Origin: Hansfordia pulvinata
Taxonomy: Eukaryota; Ascomycota; Sordariomycetes; Xylariales
DNA length: 64,000 nt
Direction: 5' to 3'
NCBI GenBank assembly: GCA_006538405.1
Contig: BJKQ01000037.1
Location: forward strand, 35,431 to 99,430
Every line of letters starts with the position of its first letter. Positions within the stretch are counted from its first letter, which is position 1. The position numbers were made by a program, and so were the translations under genes. Below are positions 8,365 to 28,004 of this stretch, one piece after another. The notes below the pieces were generated by a model. That model was not told the origin of the DNA, ran no database searches, and worked only from the letters and a program-made list of their open reading frames with translations.

Positions 8365-11283
8365 ATGGTTATAATAGATTACAAAGCAAACGTGTTCCCC
8401 AGTTGTAGTAACTTATTAGGATATGATAAATATTTCTGACAATTTTTATTTAAACTGTTTGATATTTTTAGTTATCACTTTAAAATATACACAGATAGTG
8501 AAAAATTTGTAGAAAGGTATCCAAGTTTTCATTGAGTTTTTTCTATCAGAACACGTATGTTTATTATAAATGGATTGTTTATTTCTTATGGTGTTTTTTT
8601 GGTTTTAAGTTTAGTTATAAATTTAAGTTATAGTCTTGAAATGGCGGCGCAAGCTCTAAAACACGATTTGATTGGTCAGATCGTGAAGGTATTTAATCTT
8701 TTAGTACCTTCAGAAGGCGTAGGCGAGCTCTACTTGGCTTATTTAATAGAACCTCTTTATATTTTTGTGTGTAAATATGACGCTTTTGTCATGGAAAACG
8801 AGCTTGCTGAATTCCATAACCTCTGCTTCAGGAATTATACAAATGGAGTATCATCCTCAACCTTGACCTTAACCTTACCCTTAACCTTAAGCGAAGGTTC
8901 TGGTTCTGGTTCTGTAGGGGAGCTTGCGCCTACACAGGAAGAGGGGGTGAGCTTGCTTGGTGTGCGAAGCCTCCTTCTCCGATTTACCCACACACACGGA
9001 GAGTTAACACACGGAGAGTTAACACACGGAGAGTTAACACACGGAGAGGGGGTGAGCTTGCGCCCCGGTACACCCGGCTTAGCTAGCTCTTCTTTGACAC
9101 TTTATTATTCAAGCTTGTGTCTAGGTGTATTCGAGAGAATTTTAAATTTTCAAGAAGGAGACCTTGCTGAATTACGGGTAGGAGAGTTTGCTGATCCTCA
9201 ATCGAAGGAGAGGGAGCGAGCTTGCGGAATCTCCGATTTACCCGCACACATGGATATGCCTGGAATTCATGCTCACCCTAATAAACTTGATTGACCTTCT
9301 TTAAAGGGTATAAGAGTAGTACAACCTATCTATTATGATAGTTTACAAGAACTAGGTAGAGTTGATTTAATTAATAATTCTCCTATACTTTCTGAAATAT
9401 ATAAAAGTAGTAGTTCACCTTGAAATTCTTGTGTTATTAAAGGATTATTTGAATCAAATGGTCTAGTGCCTAAAGAAATATTTAGTACAAAGGAGTTTTT
9501 TAGTAACGTGGATACTGATACCGAGTTAGCTTATCCTGAATCTTCGGAGGCCTTTAATTCATATGGACGTAAATCGGAGATTGAGCAAGCTCTGCTAGGG
9601 GTACCCACCCAAAGAGAGCAGAGTTTGCTGATCCAGGAGATAAAGCCTCACATGGAAGCGGGGACTAGTTTTACTCGGGAAGCTAAAATACTTAGGGGTG
9701 GGGAACCTCTCGCTCCTAATACATTGAATTTTGACTATATTTCTGATGTTGAAAGTGTATGTAGTAGTGGGGCTCCATCTATATTTAGCGAAGGCAGTTG
9801 TTCAGGGTTTTCTGATACTTCTAGTTTAATAAATATGGAGAGCATAGCTTGCTGTGACTACGTCGAGCTTGCGCCCCAACCTGATATTAAGCATGGTTCT
9901 TTAAATGGGTTTATTTACTCTGATGAAGGCTCTTTATTTAGGAGCGAAGGGCAGGGTACCCATCGTCACCAGTGCCTGAATCGCTCTCAAAGTTATATTA
10001 TAAATCATCCTTCTGTCTTAAGTTTAAACGAAGTTAGCGCGGTGGAGAGCTTGCGCCACCCTGCTCAGAAAGGAAGTGAACTTGCTGAATTCAGAGTAAC
10101 AGAGTTTGGGCAGCCAGGAATTCAATCCAGTTTTTCTCACCCACTCGAATGAGAGCAGAGCTTGCTGAATCTTTGATTAAAGCCACACATAAAATTCGAA
10201 GTAAACCAAGCAAGCCCTCTTTTTGAGGCTGAAAAATCAGTTTTCTTTAATTCGTTTGATTACGTCACAGCAAGCTCGGAAAGCAAAGCTTGCACCAACC
10301 TCCTAGGTGGTGTAAACTTTACCAAACAAGAAGGCTGCGCTCTAGTTCATCCAAATGGTTCTGCCACTATAAATCCTTCTTTATTTAATAATATTTGGGT
10401 TTTTATGAATAACGAGGATTGAATTAATCCTAATGATTCTGATAATAATAGTTCTTATTCTTATAATAATGATAGTGATAACGAAGATCCTTGGTCAGAG
10501 TTAGCAGGCCATTTTAGTTCTTTATCTGAAGCATTAACAGGATTGCGTCAAGCAAGAACGGATATTCTACTAGATTATAATGAGAGAGCTTCATGAGGTG
10601 TACAACTATTAAATAATGCATATTCTCGTTGAGTTTTTAATGATTTTATCCCAATCATTAGTTTTGTAGAAAATTTGAATTGTTACGGTTCTCTTATGGA
10701 TAGGATGTTGTCTATTATTCAAACATATTCCCTTACTGATGAGGAAATACCTTTCAATCTTTTTTCGGATATGGATTTAGATAATATAGCACCTCAAGTA
10801 CTAGAAAATAGACAAAGAATGACAAGTGCATTAGCGGAATTATATTTTCATATTGAGACCCGTGAACAACTATCGTTAAATTTGGCTAGAGATGTAATTG
10901 CGCGTGATATAAGTGCTCATCTACGTGGATTGATAAATGACACTTCACTTGACTATATATTTGATAAACATTGATCACCTAATATAAGATCAATGATAGA
11001 AAAGTTATTTACTTTTCAAAATGTTATATATAAAGAGTTTGGTAAATTAGATTATCAACTTCAAATGTCTACTGTATTAATACGTGATTTTTTTAATCTA
11101 ATCGAAGAACCTCTTATTAATCCAAATGTACAAGCTAACACTTCTACAGCTTCTAATAATGCTGTCGATCCTACGGTTTCAAATAATGCTCCTACTCCTA
11201 CCGTTTCAGAGGATGCTAGTATTCCTACCACTTCTAATGAAGACAGTACACCTAATGATGCTCGTCCAGGCCCATCTTCTTAA
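8365..11283 (+). CDS. Unknown 972-aa protein with in-frame repeat insertions
   Basis: A single frame stays open for 2919 bases when TGA is read as W. I do not recognise the family. Residues about 60-150 are hydrophobic (FIINGLFISYGVFLVLSLVI, then LYLAYLIEPLYIFVCKY), suggesting one to three membrane helices. The rest is hydrophilic, with Asn/Ser/Asp-rich runs near 10440-10490 and a Thr/Ser/Pro/Asn-rich tail. Several stretches are translations of the genome's mobile repeats: [35 protein letters not shown], and GELAP-type peptides at about 8860-9260, 9580-9720, 9840-9880 and 10030-10290. Between them lies ordinary AT-rich coding sequence, including a conserved-looking block at 10490-11110. It follows cob by 95 bases and precedes trnC. 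Start is the first ATG in frame. Confidence 0.7.
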
Positions 11284-12279
11284 CTTAGATATAATCACCT
11301 AAATAATGGTAATAGTTTAGCTTAAAACTAACTAATATTGAGCAATGGTGCTACTTTATATAAAGTAGGAGGTTCGAGTCTTCCTTGGTATTTTATTACT
11401 TACTTATAAATTTACTCATATATGATATAACTATATAGAGTATGCAAGTAAGCTGTATCGAGTTAAAAAGTTATGTATATAGAGTTTACATCTAAGCTCT
11501 TAGAGTTAAAGAGTTATGTCTATAGAGCTTGCATGTAGGGGGAGGTGTATCAGCCTTCCTCCCCCCCCTCTCAGTATCACAAAAATCCGCCCTGCTGATA
11601 AGAAAGAGCTTGCGCTAAATTATTATAGAGAGCATAGCTTGCTTGGGGGGGGGGTACCCTCCCCCCCTTCTCCGATTAAAGCCCACACAAAAAAGGGAGG
11701 GAGGGTAGGATGACGGTATTTATTTTTACATATAATAATTAAGCAGGCACGTAAAGGAGACTTTACACAAAAAAGTTACAGTTTAAACTTATAGCCGGCT
11801 ATGTTCTTTTGGTTTCTTACATATAATCCATAAAATATGGTTAATTAAAGTATAAAAAAATTTTTTTTTTTTTTCTAATCTTATTTTACATTTTATATAA
11901 CCATATGACATATTTCGAATTAAATAGTTTTTAGGTAAGATAACTTATTTGTTCCGAGCTCGTAATCTTGATAGTTGATACTATGAAGGCAATAAAATCC
12001 GTGGGTTTATGAGAAAAACATAAGCTTGCTTATACTGTATTTCTAGCTTTATAGGCTCTCATGTAAGGCGCTATATTACGGTTTCACTTTTTGGGAGGTT
12101 AAATTTCATGAGAGCAGAGCTTGCGGATCCTTAACCTTAACCTTAACCTTAACCCAAGGTTCTGGTTCTGCTTCTGGTTCTGGATATGCCTCACAAGGGA
12201 GAGATTTTTTAAGAGGGCGAGCTTGCGCACGTTTCACACAAAACACAGCCCATAAGAAGAATAGCCCTACAAAAGGTAA
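11284..12279. repeat. orf972-trnC spacer
   Basis: No gene supported. Contains GAGCTTGC repeats near 11525, 11606 and 11635, a G9/GGTACC/C7 hairpin near 11645-11668, a long A/T homopolymer near 11847-11875, and a compound array at 12112-12190 (CTTAACC hexamers, then GGTTCTGG/GCTTCTGG hexamers). A T-arm-like sequence near 11371 does not complete a tRNA. Confidence 0.65.
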
Positions 12280-12350
12280 AGATTATGAAGTAGTTGGTCT
12301 ACACTTTGATTGCAGATCTTAAGTTTGAGGTTCGATTCCTCCATAATCTT
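12280..12350 (+). tRNA. trnC: tRNA-Cys (GCA)
   Basis: Acceptor AGATTAT pairs with ATAATCT, the T stem GAGG/CCTC encloses TTCGATT, and the anticodon loop contains TTGCAGA. Its position between cob and cox1 is the usual one in Leotiomycetes. Confidence 0.9.
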
Positions 12351-12483
12351 ATAAATATATCGTTCAAATTGACGGCCTCACGTCTAATCGACCCCCTCGC
12401 CTAGTTAAGGCCTAGCTGGATCGGTTTTCTATTTAATTATATAGAACAACAATTCATTATGAGGCGGCTTTAAAACAAAACAT

Positions 12484-21049
<8,566 letters not shown>

Positions 21050-21132
21050 TTCCTCGCCGGGGGGACTCTCTTAGAAAAAAGGTATGGTTAAAAATTACTT
21101 TTTTAGTAGTAACTTCCGTAGGGTTCCTACTA

Positions 21133-22362
21133 ATGAAAAAGTACATTTTGCCTTCCTTAGATGAATTAAATAAATTTAGTCTAAATGAATTCTTGATGAT
21201 GATAAGTTTGTTTGGGTTCGTCGCTTATCTGTTTTATAGTGTAATATGTATTTTAACAGATGTTTTTGCAGATATAAATTTAAAAGATATTTTACTAGGA
21301 GAGTTCAAGATTGTGCGCTCACCACTTAAATCTAAAATACCGGGGTGATTAGATAAAGAACACTTAACATCATCAAAGAATCCTTCTTCAGATAATGAGT
21401 CTAGCTCTAACTCTGGAGATGAAATAGTGAGCAATGATGTAAGTTCAGGTTCAAAGTACGAACCTGATAAAATTAAAGGTAAAGGTAAAGAAATAGTCCA
21501 AACTGAAAGTGAAATATCTAAAGGTAAAGGTAAAGAAGTTGCTAAATCTCAAAGTGAATCACCTAAACGTAAATTATCGGATACTAACCAAGAGTCATCT
21601 GATAGTGAAGGAATCCTAAGCAGACTATCTAAATATGGAAAATGAGGTTTTTCACATGAATACCCTAAAGGGGGTGAATCTTCTGCAACAGGAGCACTTA
21701 GAGAAGAAGCTGCTAGAGAAGCTGCGAAAAATACAGAAAGTCGTAGTGTATCTAAACCTGGAGCACCTGATTTTAGTCATAACAGTTCTCAGTTCATTAG
21801 AAACTCTAATGTAGCAGGTTTCTTAAAAAATCTTCATACGAAAACTAGTATAGAGGATCTAGAAAAAATGAAGACTGAATTGGGTAATCAAAATAAAGAA
21901 TTATGAAAGAATATTGATGACGATAATCCTGACATAGTCGCTCAAAGAATATGAAATGATAGAAAATTGACGGCAGTTCTTAATCAACTTGAAATAAATT
22001 CAAATTTAAATAAAAATAAATTAAATTTAGAGGCTAATTCTGGTTCTCAGGGTGGTCCTGGTTCTCAGGGTGGTCCTGCTTCTCAGGGTGGTCGTGGACC
22101 TTTACCTCCTTTTCCTCCTTCTTCTCCTTCTCATAGTGTTTCTGGCTCAGATTTTGGTTATGATAGCGACGCAGATTTGCAGCTTGCTATAAAAGCATCT
22201 GTAGAAACAGCTGCAAAAGAAGCTGAAGCTAGAAATAATCCTAAAGCAGAAGCTGATCCTCTAGCTAAATTTATAAAAGAAGCTGAAGCTCGATTGGATG
22301 CTCAGATAAAAGCTGATGAAGATAAAACAGACGATGATAAAAAAGGTGGAAGTAAAGGTTAA
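21133..22362 (+). CDS. Unknown 409-aa membrane-anchored, low-complexity protein
   Basis: One frame, TGA as W, directly downstream of cox1. Residues about 15-40 form a hydrophobic helix (FLMMISLFGFVAYLFYSVIC). The rest is hydrophilic: KIKGKGKEIVQ and ISKGKGKEVAK repeats, Ser/Asp/Glu-rich spacers, a GSQGGPGSQGGPASQGG repeat near 22036-22090, and a charged, Ala/Glu/Lys-rich C-terminus likely to be helical. No enzymatic motif is seen. It is almost free of the GC mobile repeats, so selection may be keeping it intact. The layout (N-terminal helix, polar tail) is shared with orf514 and orf972 although no sequence identity is obvious. Confidence 0.7.
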
Positions 22363-22742
22363 TTAAGTAGTAAACCTCAATGCGTTCGGAAAGCTTATCT
22401 AACCGAACTTACAAAGGGAGTCGGGCGCAAGCTCTGCTCTTACCTCCTCTACATATAAGTTCCTCCCTATTTAAGGGGTAAGGAGACCTGTTTATACCTT
22501 CTTAGTTACAGGGAGTGTATACTCTCCTGCTACTAAAACTAAGGATGTTTACACAGACTAAAAAATGTTGAAAGTAGTTTGTTTAACCTTCGTAGGGGGG
22601 GGTACCCCCCCTACGAGGAGGGCTTATGTTGATGATAAGGATTATAAGTCAAACCTGCTCGTTGAATTATGAAAGGGAATTTTAGCTTGCTTTTCTTTCT
22701 AGAAGTCTAAATTCTTTTATATTATGGATTTCACAGTCCTAA
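22363..22742. repeat. orf409-trnK spacer
   Basis: Holds GGGCGCAAGCTCTGCTC, GGATGTTTACACAG and a near-perfect palindrome at 22591-22615 (CGTA, G8, TA, C7, TACG). No gene seen. Confidence 0.65.
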
Positions 22743-22810
22743 TTCTCATTAACTTAAAGGTAGAGTTTAGATTTTTAATCTATATATTAGTTCGAATCTA
22801 GTATGAGAAT
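22743..22810 (+). tRNA. trnK: tRNA-Lys (UUU), first copy
   Basis: Acceptor TTCTCAT pairs fully with ATGAGAA; D arm ACTT-AAAGGTAG-AGT; anticodon loop TTTTTAA with TTT; T arm ATTAG-TTCGAAT-CTAGT. A second, different trnK(UUU) lies at 40690. Its 5' half matches the UAG tRNA-like gene at 2928. Confidence 0.8.
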
Positions 22811-23951
22811 ACTTATAATAAGTAATTTATTCTAAGTTTCTACGAGAGGATGGGCGGAGGGCTAAAATATAGTGGACGGAGCTTTAGCTTGCGCAGCCCA
22901 TAAGAATTATAGCCCTCCGATGAGAGCGGTAGGGTACCCACCCTTGTGAGGCGTATCCTCCGGATCAGCAAGCTCTGCTCTCATGAATTTTAGCCACACT
23001 AATCGTAGATTCCGAAAGGCTGCGAAATTATTAGGGTGGGAGAGGGCGCAAGTTTCGCCACCCTCCGCTCTGCCAACCCTAAGTTAGTTTTATAGTAAAA
23101 TGGCTTTTTAATAGATACGCCGAAAAGTATAAAAGGGGGAGTAGAGACGAGGAGTAAGTTTTAATCTCACTATTTGAGATAAAGGATGTAATTTGCGCCC
23201 TGATTCATAACCTATGCTGTAAGTTCTGTAGAAGGCTTACGTATACCTAGATAAGCTAGCTCACAAAAGGGTGTGTGCTGGGTCCCACCTTCATGTTTAC
23301 ACATGAAAGGCTTTTAAATTTAGCCTCCCTAAAAGTGAAATCGTTATATAGCGAAACCCTCTCCCAGCCTCCTTTATCTCCCTTAGAATATTTATGTTTA
23401 ATTTAAGTCTTGCAACGTGGTATAGGTTATGCGGAGGTTCTAATTTTAATAGCTATAACTTGCTGGATCTTTACTTCTGATCCATAAGAATTATACCCTT
23501 CTTTTTTTAGTGTAGGCTAAATTCTTAGGGAGGGCTGCGCAAGCTAAAGCTCCGCCCACCCTCTCATGCGCAGGTAGGTAGGTGGGGTACTCCTCCCCTC
23601 CCCCTCCGCCCATAAGAATTAGAGCTCCACACAAAAAGGATAAATAGCAAGCTCTCCTTCTCGGATGGCGCTAGTTCGCCTTAAACATGTAATTTTACAT
23701 GTTTACTTATTCAGAAGATGAGAAGTCATTCTATCAGTAGATAAGCTAGCTCACCTGATAAAGTTGTACCTACCAAACTAGTTTTAAATAACTAAGAACG
23801 TTAGAATGAGAGATAGCTTGTTTTGCTCTGCAAGCTATATTTTTTAAGTTTAGCTAACCAAACCTTAACTTGTTCCTCCTTGCTAGTACTAATTATATAA
23901 TATTGTCTTCATTTTTTATGGGAAATATTATTATTTAACAATTAGAAAATT
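22811..23951. repeat. trnK-nad1 spacer, dense GC repeats
   Basis: Over 1.1 kb without a gene. Includes the unit GGATCAGCAAGCTCTGCTCTCATGAATTT near 22956-22988, and a roughly 60-base element near 23513-23580 (TAGGCTAAATTCTTAGGGAGG...GCTCCGCCCACCCTCTCATG) that recurs near 24365-24430 and 45665-45720. Confidence 0.7.
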
Positions 23952-26898
23952 ATGTTTTATTTACCTTCAACCGTAATATCCATCGTGGAAGTTTTATTAG
24001 TTATTGTACCTGCATTATTAAGTGTAGCCTATGTAACAGTGGCTGAAAGAAAAACTATGGCGAGTATGCAAAGAAGATTAGGTCCTAATGCTGTAGGTCA
24101 AAAAATAAGCATTAGATTTAATACTTTTAACACACAAACTAGATTTTATCATACCTCCAATTATCCTTTTGTCTAAAGGATTAATAATATTAATTTATTC
24201 GATTACGCAAAAAGAAGTTTAACTACTTGTAAACTTTATAGTTCTTTATATTAACTTAGCCTTATTTCATTGTCTCCTGAGTGAATAACAGGATTCATAG
24301 ATGGATAAGGTTCATTTGGTGGCGCATCTTTTGTGTAGGCTGAGAGAGCGTAGGGGGGGTACCCCTCCTTGTGTGGCTAAATTCTTAGGGAGGGCTGCGC
24401 AAGCTAAAGCTCCGCCCACCCTCTCATGAATTTAGCGCAAGCTCGGAACCGCTCCAAATATTTAAGTCACCTTTGTATCGTACAGGGTGAACCGTGCAGC
24501 ACTAATATTTAGGGCGGAGCTTTAGCTTGCGGATTCTTAACCTTAACCTTAACCAAAGGAGAGTTTACACACGTAGAGTTTACACACGGATGGGTACCCC
24601 CCCCGCCCTCCTAATAAAGAATATAAAGGATTGGATTTTTATAGTGTAGCGCTTAGTTTCGTAGCTATAAAATAAAAAAAAATAAAAGTAAAGAGTGAGA
24701 AACTTTACTAGGCCTAAGCAAAAGTGAACCTTTTGCTAAACATTGTCAAATTGCGGGGAACCCTTAAAGCTATTTTAACTAAATGTATTAAGTAATTAAT
24801 ATATGGCTCAGATAATGACTCGAGGTATAGTAAAATAAAAATAGATGTACGAAAGGAAATAGGATATCCGCAGCCAAGTGCCTAATTAAATTAAATTATT
24901 ATTAAAAGGTATGCTGTTCATCGACTAAATGGTGATGGGTGTTATTTTCAACAATAATGCTTAAAATATAGTCAGACTCTATTTGAAAAAATACAGGGTA
25001 TAAATATTATACCTGTTAAATGGATAGTATGTAACGTAGCTATTTAGGGAGAAAGTCTTATATCTTTTCCTGTATTATTTAATTTAGCGGGTAGGTGGGG
25101 AGGGCCATAATAAATATAGCCCGCCCCTACCTCTACGCTCCAAATAAATGGATAAAATAAGATGAATTCGTACTATGGATTACTTCAAGCATTTGCGGAT
25201 GCTTTAAAACTTCTATTAAAAGAATATGTAGCACCTACACAAGCTAATATTATTTTATTCTTTCTAGGTCCAGTTATAACGTTAATTTTTGCATTATTAG
25301 GTTACGGGGTAATACCTTAAGTTCATAGGGTAATATAGTCAAACTCCGGGGAACTCCTAAAGCTTATAATACTAAGCCATAGTTGAAAGGCTATGAGTGG
25401 CTGAACTAATTACTCAGGTATAGTAACAAGTTATAAGATAATCCAAAGCTAGGCCACATTTCGAGCTCCGCACGGAAAATGGACAATCGCGGATCTAAGT
25501 CAGCAATGGGTACAAGCTTCTTATTGTTGTAAAAGAGCAACGAGCAGACGGCTATAGATATTTATAATATAATTGTAAAAATTTAAGGTGTGCTCTAATT
25601 AACTTAGAAATAAGTTATCGCAAATTATGTGTTAAATATAATCATGATTCACCATTAATTGTAAAGGTTGTTGCAAACCTTAATTATTCAAGAGTTAATT
25701 CTCGTCGTAATTATTCAACAAGAGCAGAGCTTGCTTGGGGGGGGCATATCCAGAACCAGAACCAGAACCTTCGCTTAAGGTTAAGGTTAAGGGTAAGGTT
25801 AAGGTGAAGGATCAGCAAGCTCTGCCCCCCTTCTCCGATTAAAGCCCACACAAAAGCATATGAATAGGGGGAAGAAATATTTAATTAGTACATTTTGCAA
25901 TATGTATGGACCAGGTTTAGCCATTAATGATTTTAATTTAGGTATATTTTACTTATTAGCTGTATCATCTTTAGCTACATACGGAATATTATTAGCAGGG
26001 TGAAGTGCTAATAGTAAATATGCCTTTTTAGGGTCTTTGAGAAGTACTGCTCAATTAATTAGTTATGAATTAATATTAAGTTCAGCTTTATTATTAGTTA
26101 TTATGCTTACTGGTAGTTTAAATTTAACAGTAAATGTTGAATCACAAAGAGCTGTTTGATTTATATTACCTTTATTACCTATATTTATAATTTTCTTTAT
26201 AGGATCTATAGCAGAAACTAACAGACCTCCTTTTGACTTAGCAGAGGCTATTGATATAGTTAATATCTATAAATATTAGATTTGGCCTCTATAAAGATCA
26301 CAAATTGCAGGGAAAGCTTATAGAATCTATTCTAATAAGAAAATCAGCAGGGAATATGACAAAATTTCTTTTTGTTTTAACCTTCAGAGACTAGATGTGA
26401 TCATTTAAGTGTTGAAAAGAGGGCTATTATTCTTATGAGCAGACGGATTTTTTCATAAAAGAGTGCATACTTAATGCACCACTAAGAGTTAAACTAAGTA
26501 AACTTACACTAGTATTTAAAGGCCACGGTGATGGAGAAACTAAGTGAAACGGATGATTTTGAAAATTGCTTCTTAAGAATTATAGCGCACCAGCCAATCT
26601 TAAATAAGATATAGTCCTATCTTGGTCGTGAGACGGAGATTAAAAAAAGTCCCTTAAATATAATTTAAATCTAAACATAAAGAGAGCTATAGCTTTCTGA
26701 TAGCTTGCTGCCTTTAGATCTTATAGCCTTAAATTTATCTAGGCTAAATTCATGAGGGTGTGGGCGGAGCTTTAGCTTGCGCAGCCCTCCCTAAGAATTT
26801 AGCCTACACAAGGAGGCGTATCATCCGGATCCGCAAGCTCTGCTTGCGGATCCTTAACCTTCACCTTAACCATAACCTTAACCTTTACCTTAAGCGAA

Positions 26899-26942
<44 letters not shown>

Positions 26943-27730
26943 ATACGCACACCCTCTGAAATAAACTATTTAAGGCTGGCTCACACCCTCTTAATATAGT
27001 TAGTCGTATAGATTATTCTACTAAAAATAAACCTGAATTACCTTCACCTATCTTTAAATTAGTATTTTAGGGTAGGGAGGAGGTAGGGCTAGGGTACCCC
27101 ACCCTAGCCATATAGATTCTAATTTATCTTGGTGCCTGTTTACGTGCGGAGCTATCAAAATATGTAGATTTAAACCTGAGCGGAGGGTGGGGGGGAGAGT
27201 ACTCTCCCCCCCCACCCTTAAGAATTATAGCCTCAGTAAAGGGATTAACTTTGGAATCTGAGTTAGTTAGTGGTTTCATGACAGAACATGCTGCTGTTGT
27301 TTTTGTTTTCTTTTTCTTAGCTGAATACGGTAGTATTGTTTTAATGTGTATACTAACAAGTTTATTGTTTTTAGGTGGATATTTAGCTTTTGATTTTGCT
27401 TTTATAATACCTTTTGTAGAGTATTTAGCTTTTGAATTATTTTTTATAACTCCTTATGACTTTATCCTTGTTTTAAATTTTATTGTAGATGATTTAATGA
27501 ACACACCTACTTTAGAAGGGTTAGTATATGGTTTAAGCTTAGGATTAAAAAGTTCTATGATGGTATTTACATTTATTTGAGCTAGAGCTTCTTTCCCTAG
27601 AATACGTTTTGATCAATTAATGTCTTTCTGTTGAACTATTTTATTACCTATTGTTTTTGCTTTTATTATATTAGTTCCTTGTATTTTATATAGTTTTGAT
27701 ATATTCCCTATTAATTTTAGTTTATTATAA
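23952..27730 (+). CDS. nad1: NADH dehydrogenase subunit 1, four exons
   Basis: Complex I membrane subunit at the quinone-binding junction. Exons by protein continuity: 23952-24098, 25171-25317, 25905-26249, 27254-27730, giving 371 aa, a normal length. Conserved Nad1 sequence is clear: [71 protein letters not shown] and [13 protein letters not shown], then [19 protein letters not shown]. All junctions fall at codon boundaries in this model. Part of the nad1-nad4-atp8-atp6 series typical of the group. Confidence 0.96.
24099..24340 (+). pseudogene. Decayed LAGLIDADG endonuclease in nad1 intron 1
   Basis: Translation shows scattered stops and one recognisable motif, EWITGFIDG-stop-GSFGG near 24277-24320, where the acidic codon position after G is now TAA. 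The remaining enzyme sequence is replaced by repeats from about 24335. Only a fragment of the gene remains. Confidence 0.7.
24099..25170 (+). mobile_element. nad1 group I intron 1
   Basis: Lies after [10 protein letters not shown] group IC-like core is readable at 24750-25000: TTGCGGGGAACCCTTAAAGC, GACTCGAGGTATAGTAAAA, TATCCGCAGCCAAGTGCC, GTATGCTGTTCATCGACTA, AAATATAGTCAGACTC. The 5' third carries a decayed endonuclease and several GC repeats (24335-24610). Confidence 0.88.
25318..25904 (+). mobile_element. nad1 group I intron 2, no ORF
   Basis: About 587 bases after GYGVIP. Core segments CTCCGGGGAACTCCTAAAGC, ACTCAGGTATAGTAACAAG, ATCGCGGATCTAAGTCAG and GTAAAAGAGCAACGAGCAG closely match those in the nad4 and atp6 introns, so the three are kin. 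A compound repeat array (25722-25850) sits just before the 3' splice site. Confidence 0.85.
25722..25850. repeat. Compound hexamer repeat array in nad1 intron 2
   Basis: AGAGCAGAGCTTGCTTGG, poly-G, CATATCCAGAACC hexamers, TTCGCTTAAGG, GGTTAAGG hexamers, GGATCAGCAAGCTCTGCC, TTCTCCGATTAAAGCC. A complete element bounded by inverted GAGCTTGC and GCAAGCTC. Confidence 0.9.
26250..27253 (+). mobile_element. nad1 group I intron 3, no ORF
   Basis: Lies after PPFDLAEA and before ESELVSG. Core-like pieces are AAATTGCAGGGAAAGC near 26302 and AAGATATAGTCCTATC near 26602. The 3' part contains the longest hexamer array of the window (26757-26990). No reading frame beyond translated repeat. Confidence 0.75.
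26757..26990. repeat. Compound hexamer repeat array
   Basis: Order of parts: GGCGGAGCTTTAGCTTGCGC, TAAGAATTTAGCC, GGATCCGCAAGCTCTGCTTGCGGATCC palindrome parts, about eight CCTTAA-type hexamers, GCGAA, then nine GGTTCT hexamers and GGATACGCACACCCTC. It has the full module set seen in fragments elsewhere. Confidence 0.9.
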
Positions 27731-28004
27731 GCCCCTATGTAGATGTAAACATAACGTCCATTTTAAGAGCAGAGCTTGCGCCCTCCCGGCTATAATTCTT
27801 ATGGGTGGTGGTAGGGCTCCGCCTATAAGAATTATAGCCTTAATTTTAATAGTTTTCTAGCCACATTTATATCGAGTAATTGTTTACTATGTTGTGATTA
27901 CGGCGTGTGCTCTTCTGCTATAGGTAGAAGTTCTAAATAGGTACTTAATAGGTGCCCGCTGTTAATTGTATGGGAAGTTTTTATATTTAGAGGTACGCCT
28001 ACAA
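27731..28004. repeat. nad1-nad4 spacer
   Basis: Holds AGAGCAGAGCTTGCGCCC and two CATAAGAATTATAGCC-type units; no gene seen. Confidence 0.55.

Noticed and set aside
11300..11395. A tRNA-like sequence with T arm GGAGG-TTCGAGT-CTTCC and a GCT-bearing hairpin
   Set aside because: No acceptor stem could be paired and the variable region would be far too long; a good trnS(GCU) exists at 42166.
26840..26945. Hexamer arrays as telomeres or linear-plasmid ends
   Set aside because: They are internal, short, present in both orientations at many sites, and flanked by other repeat modules; no terminus is visible.
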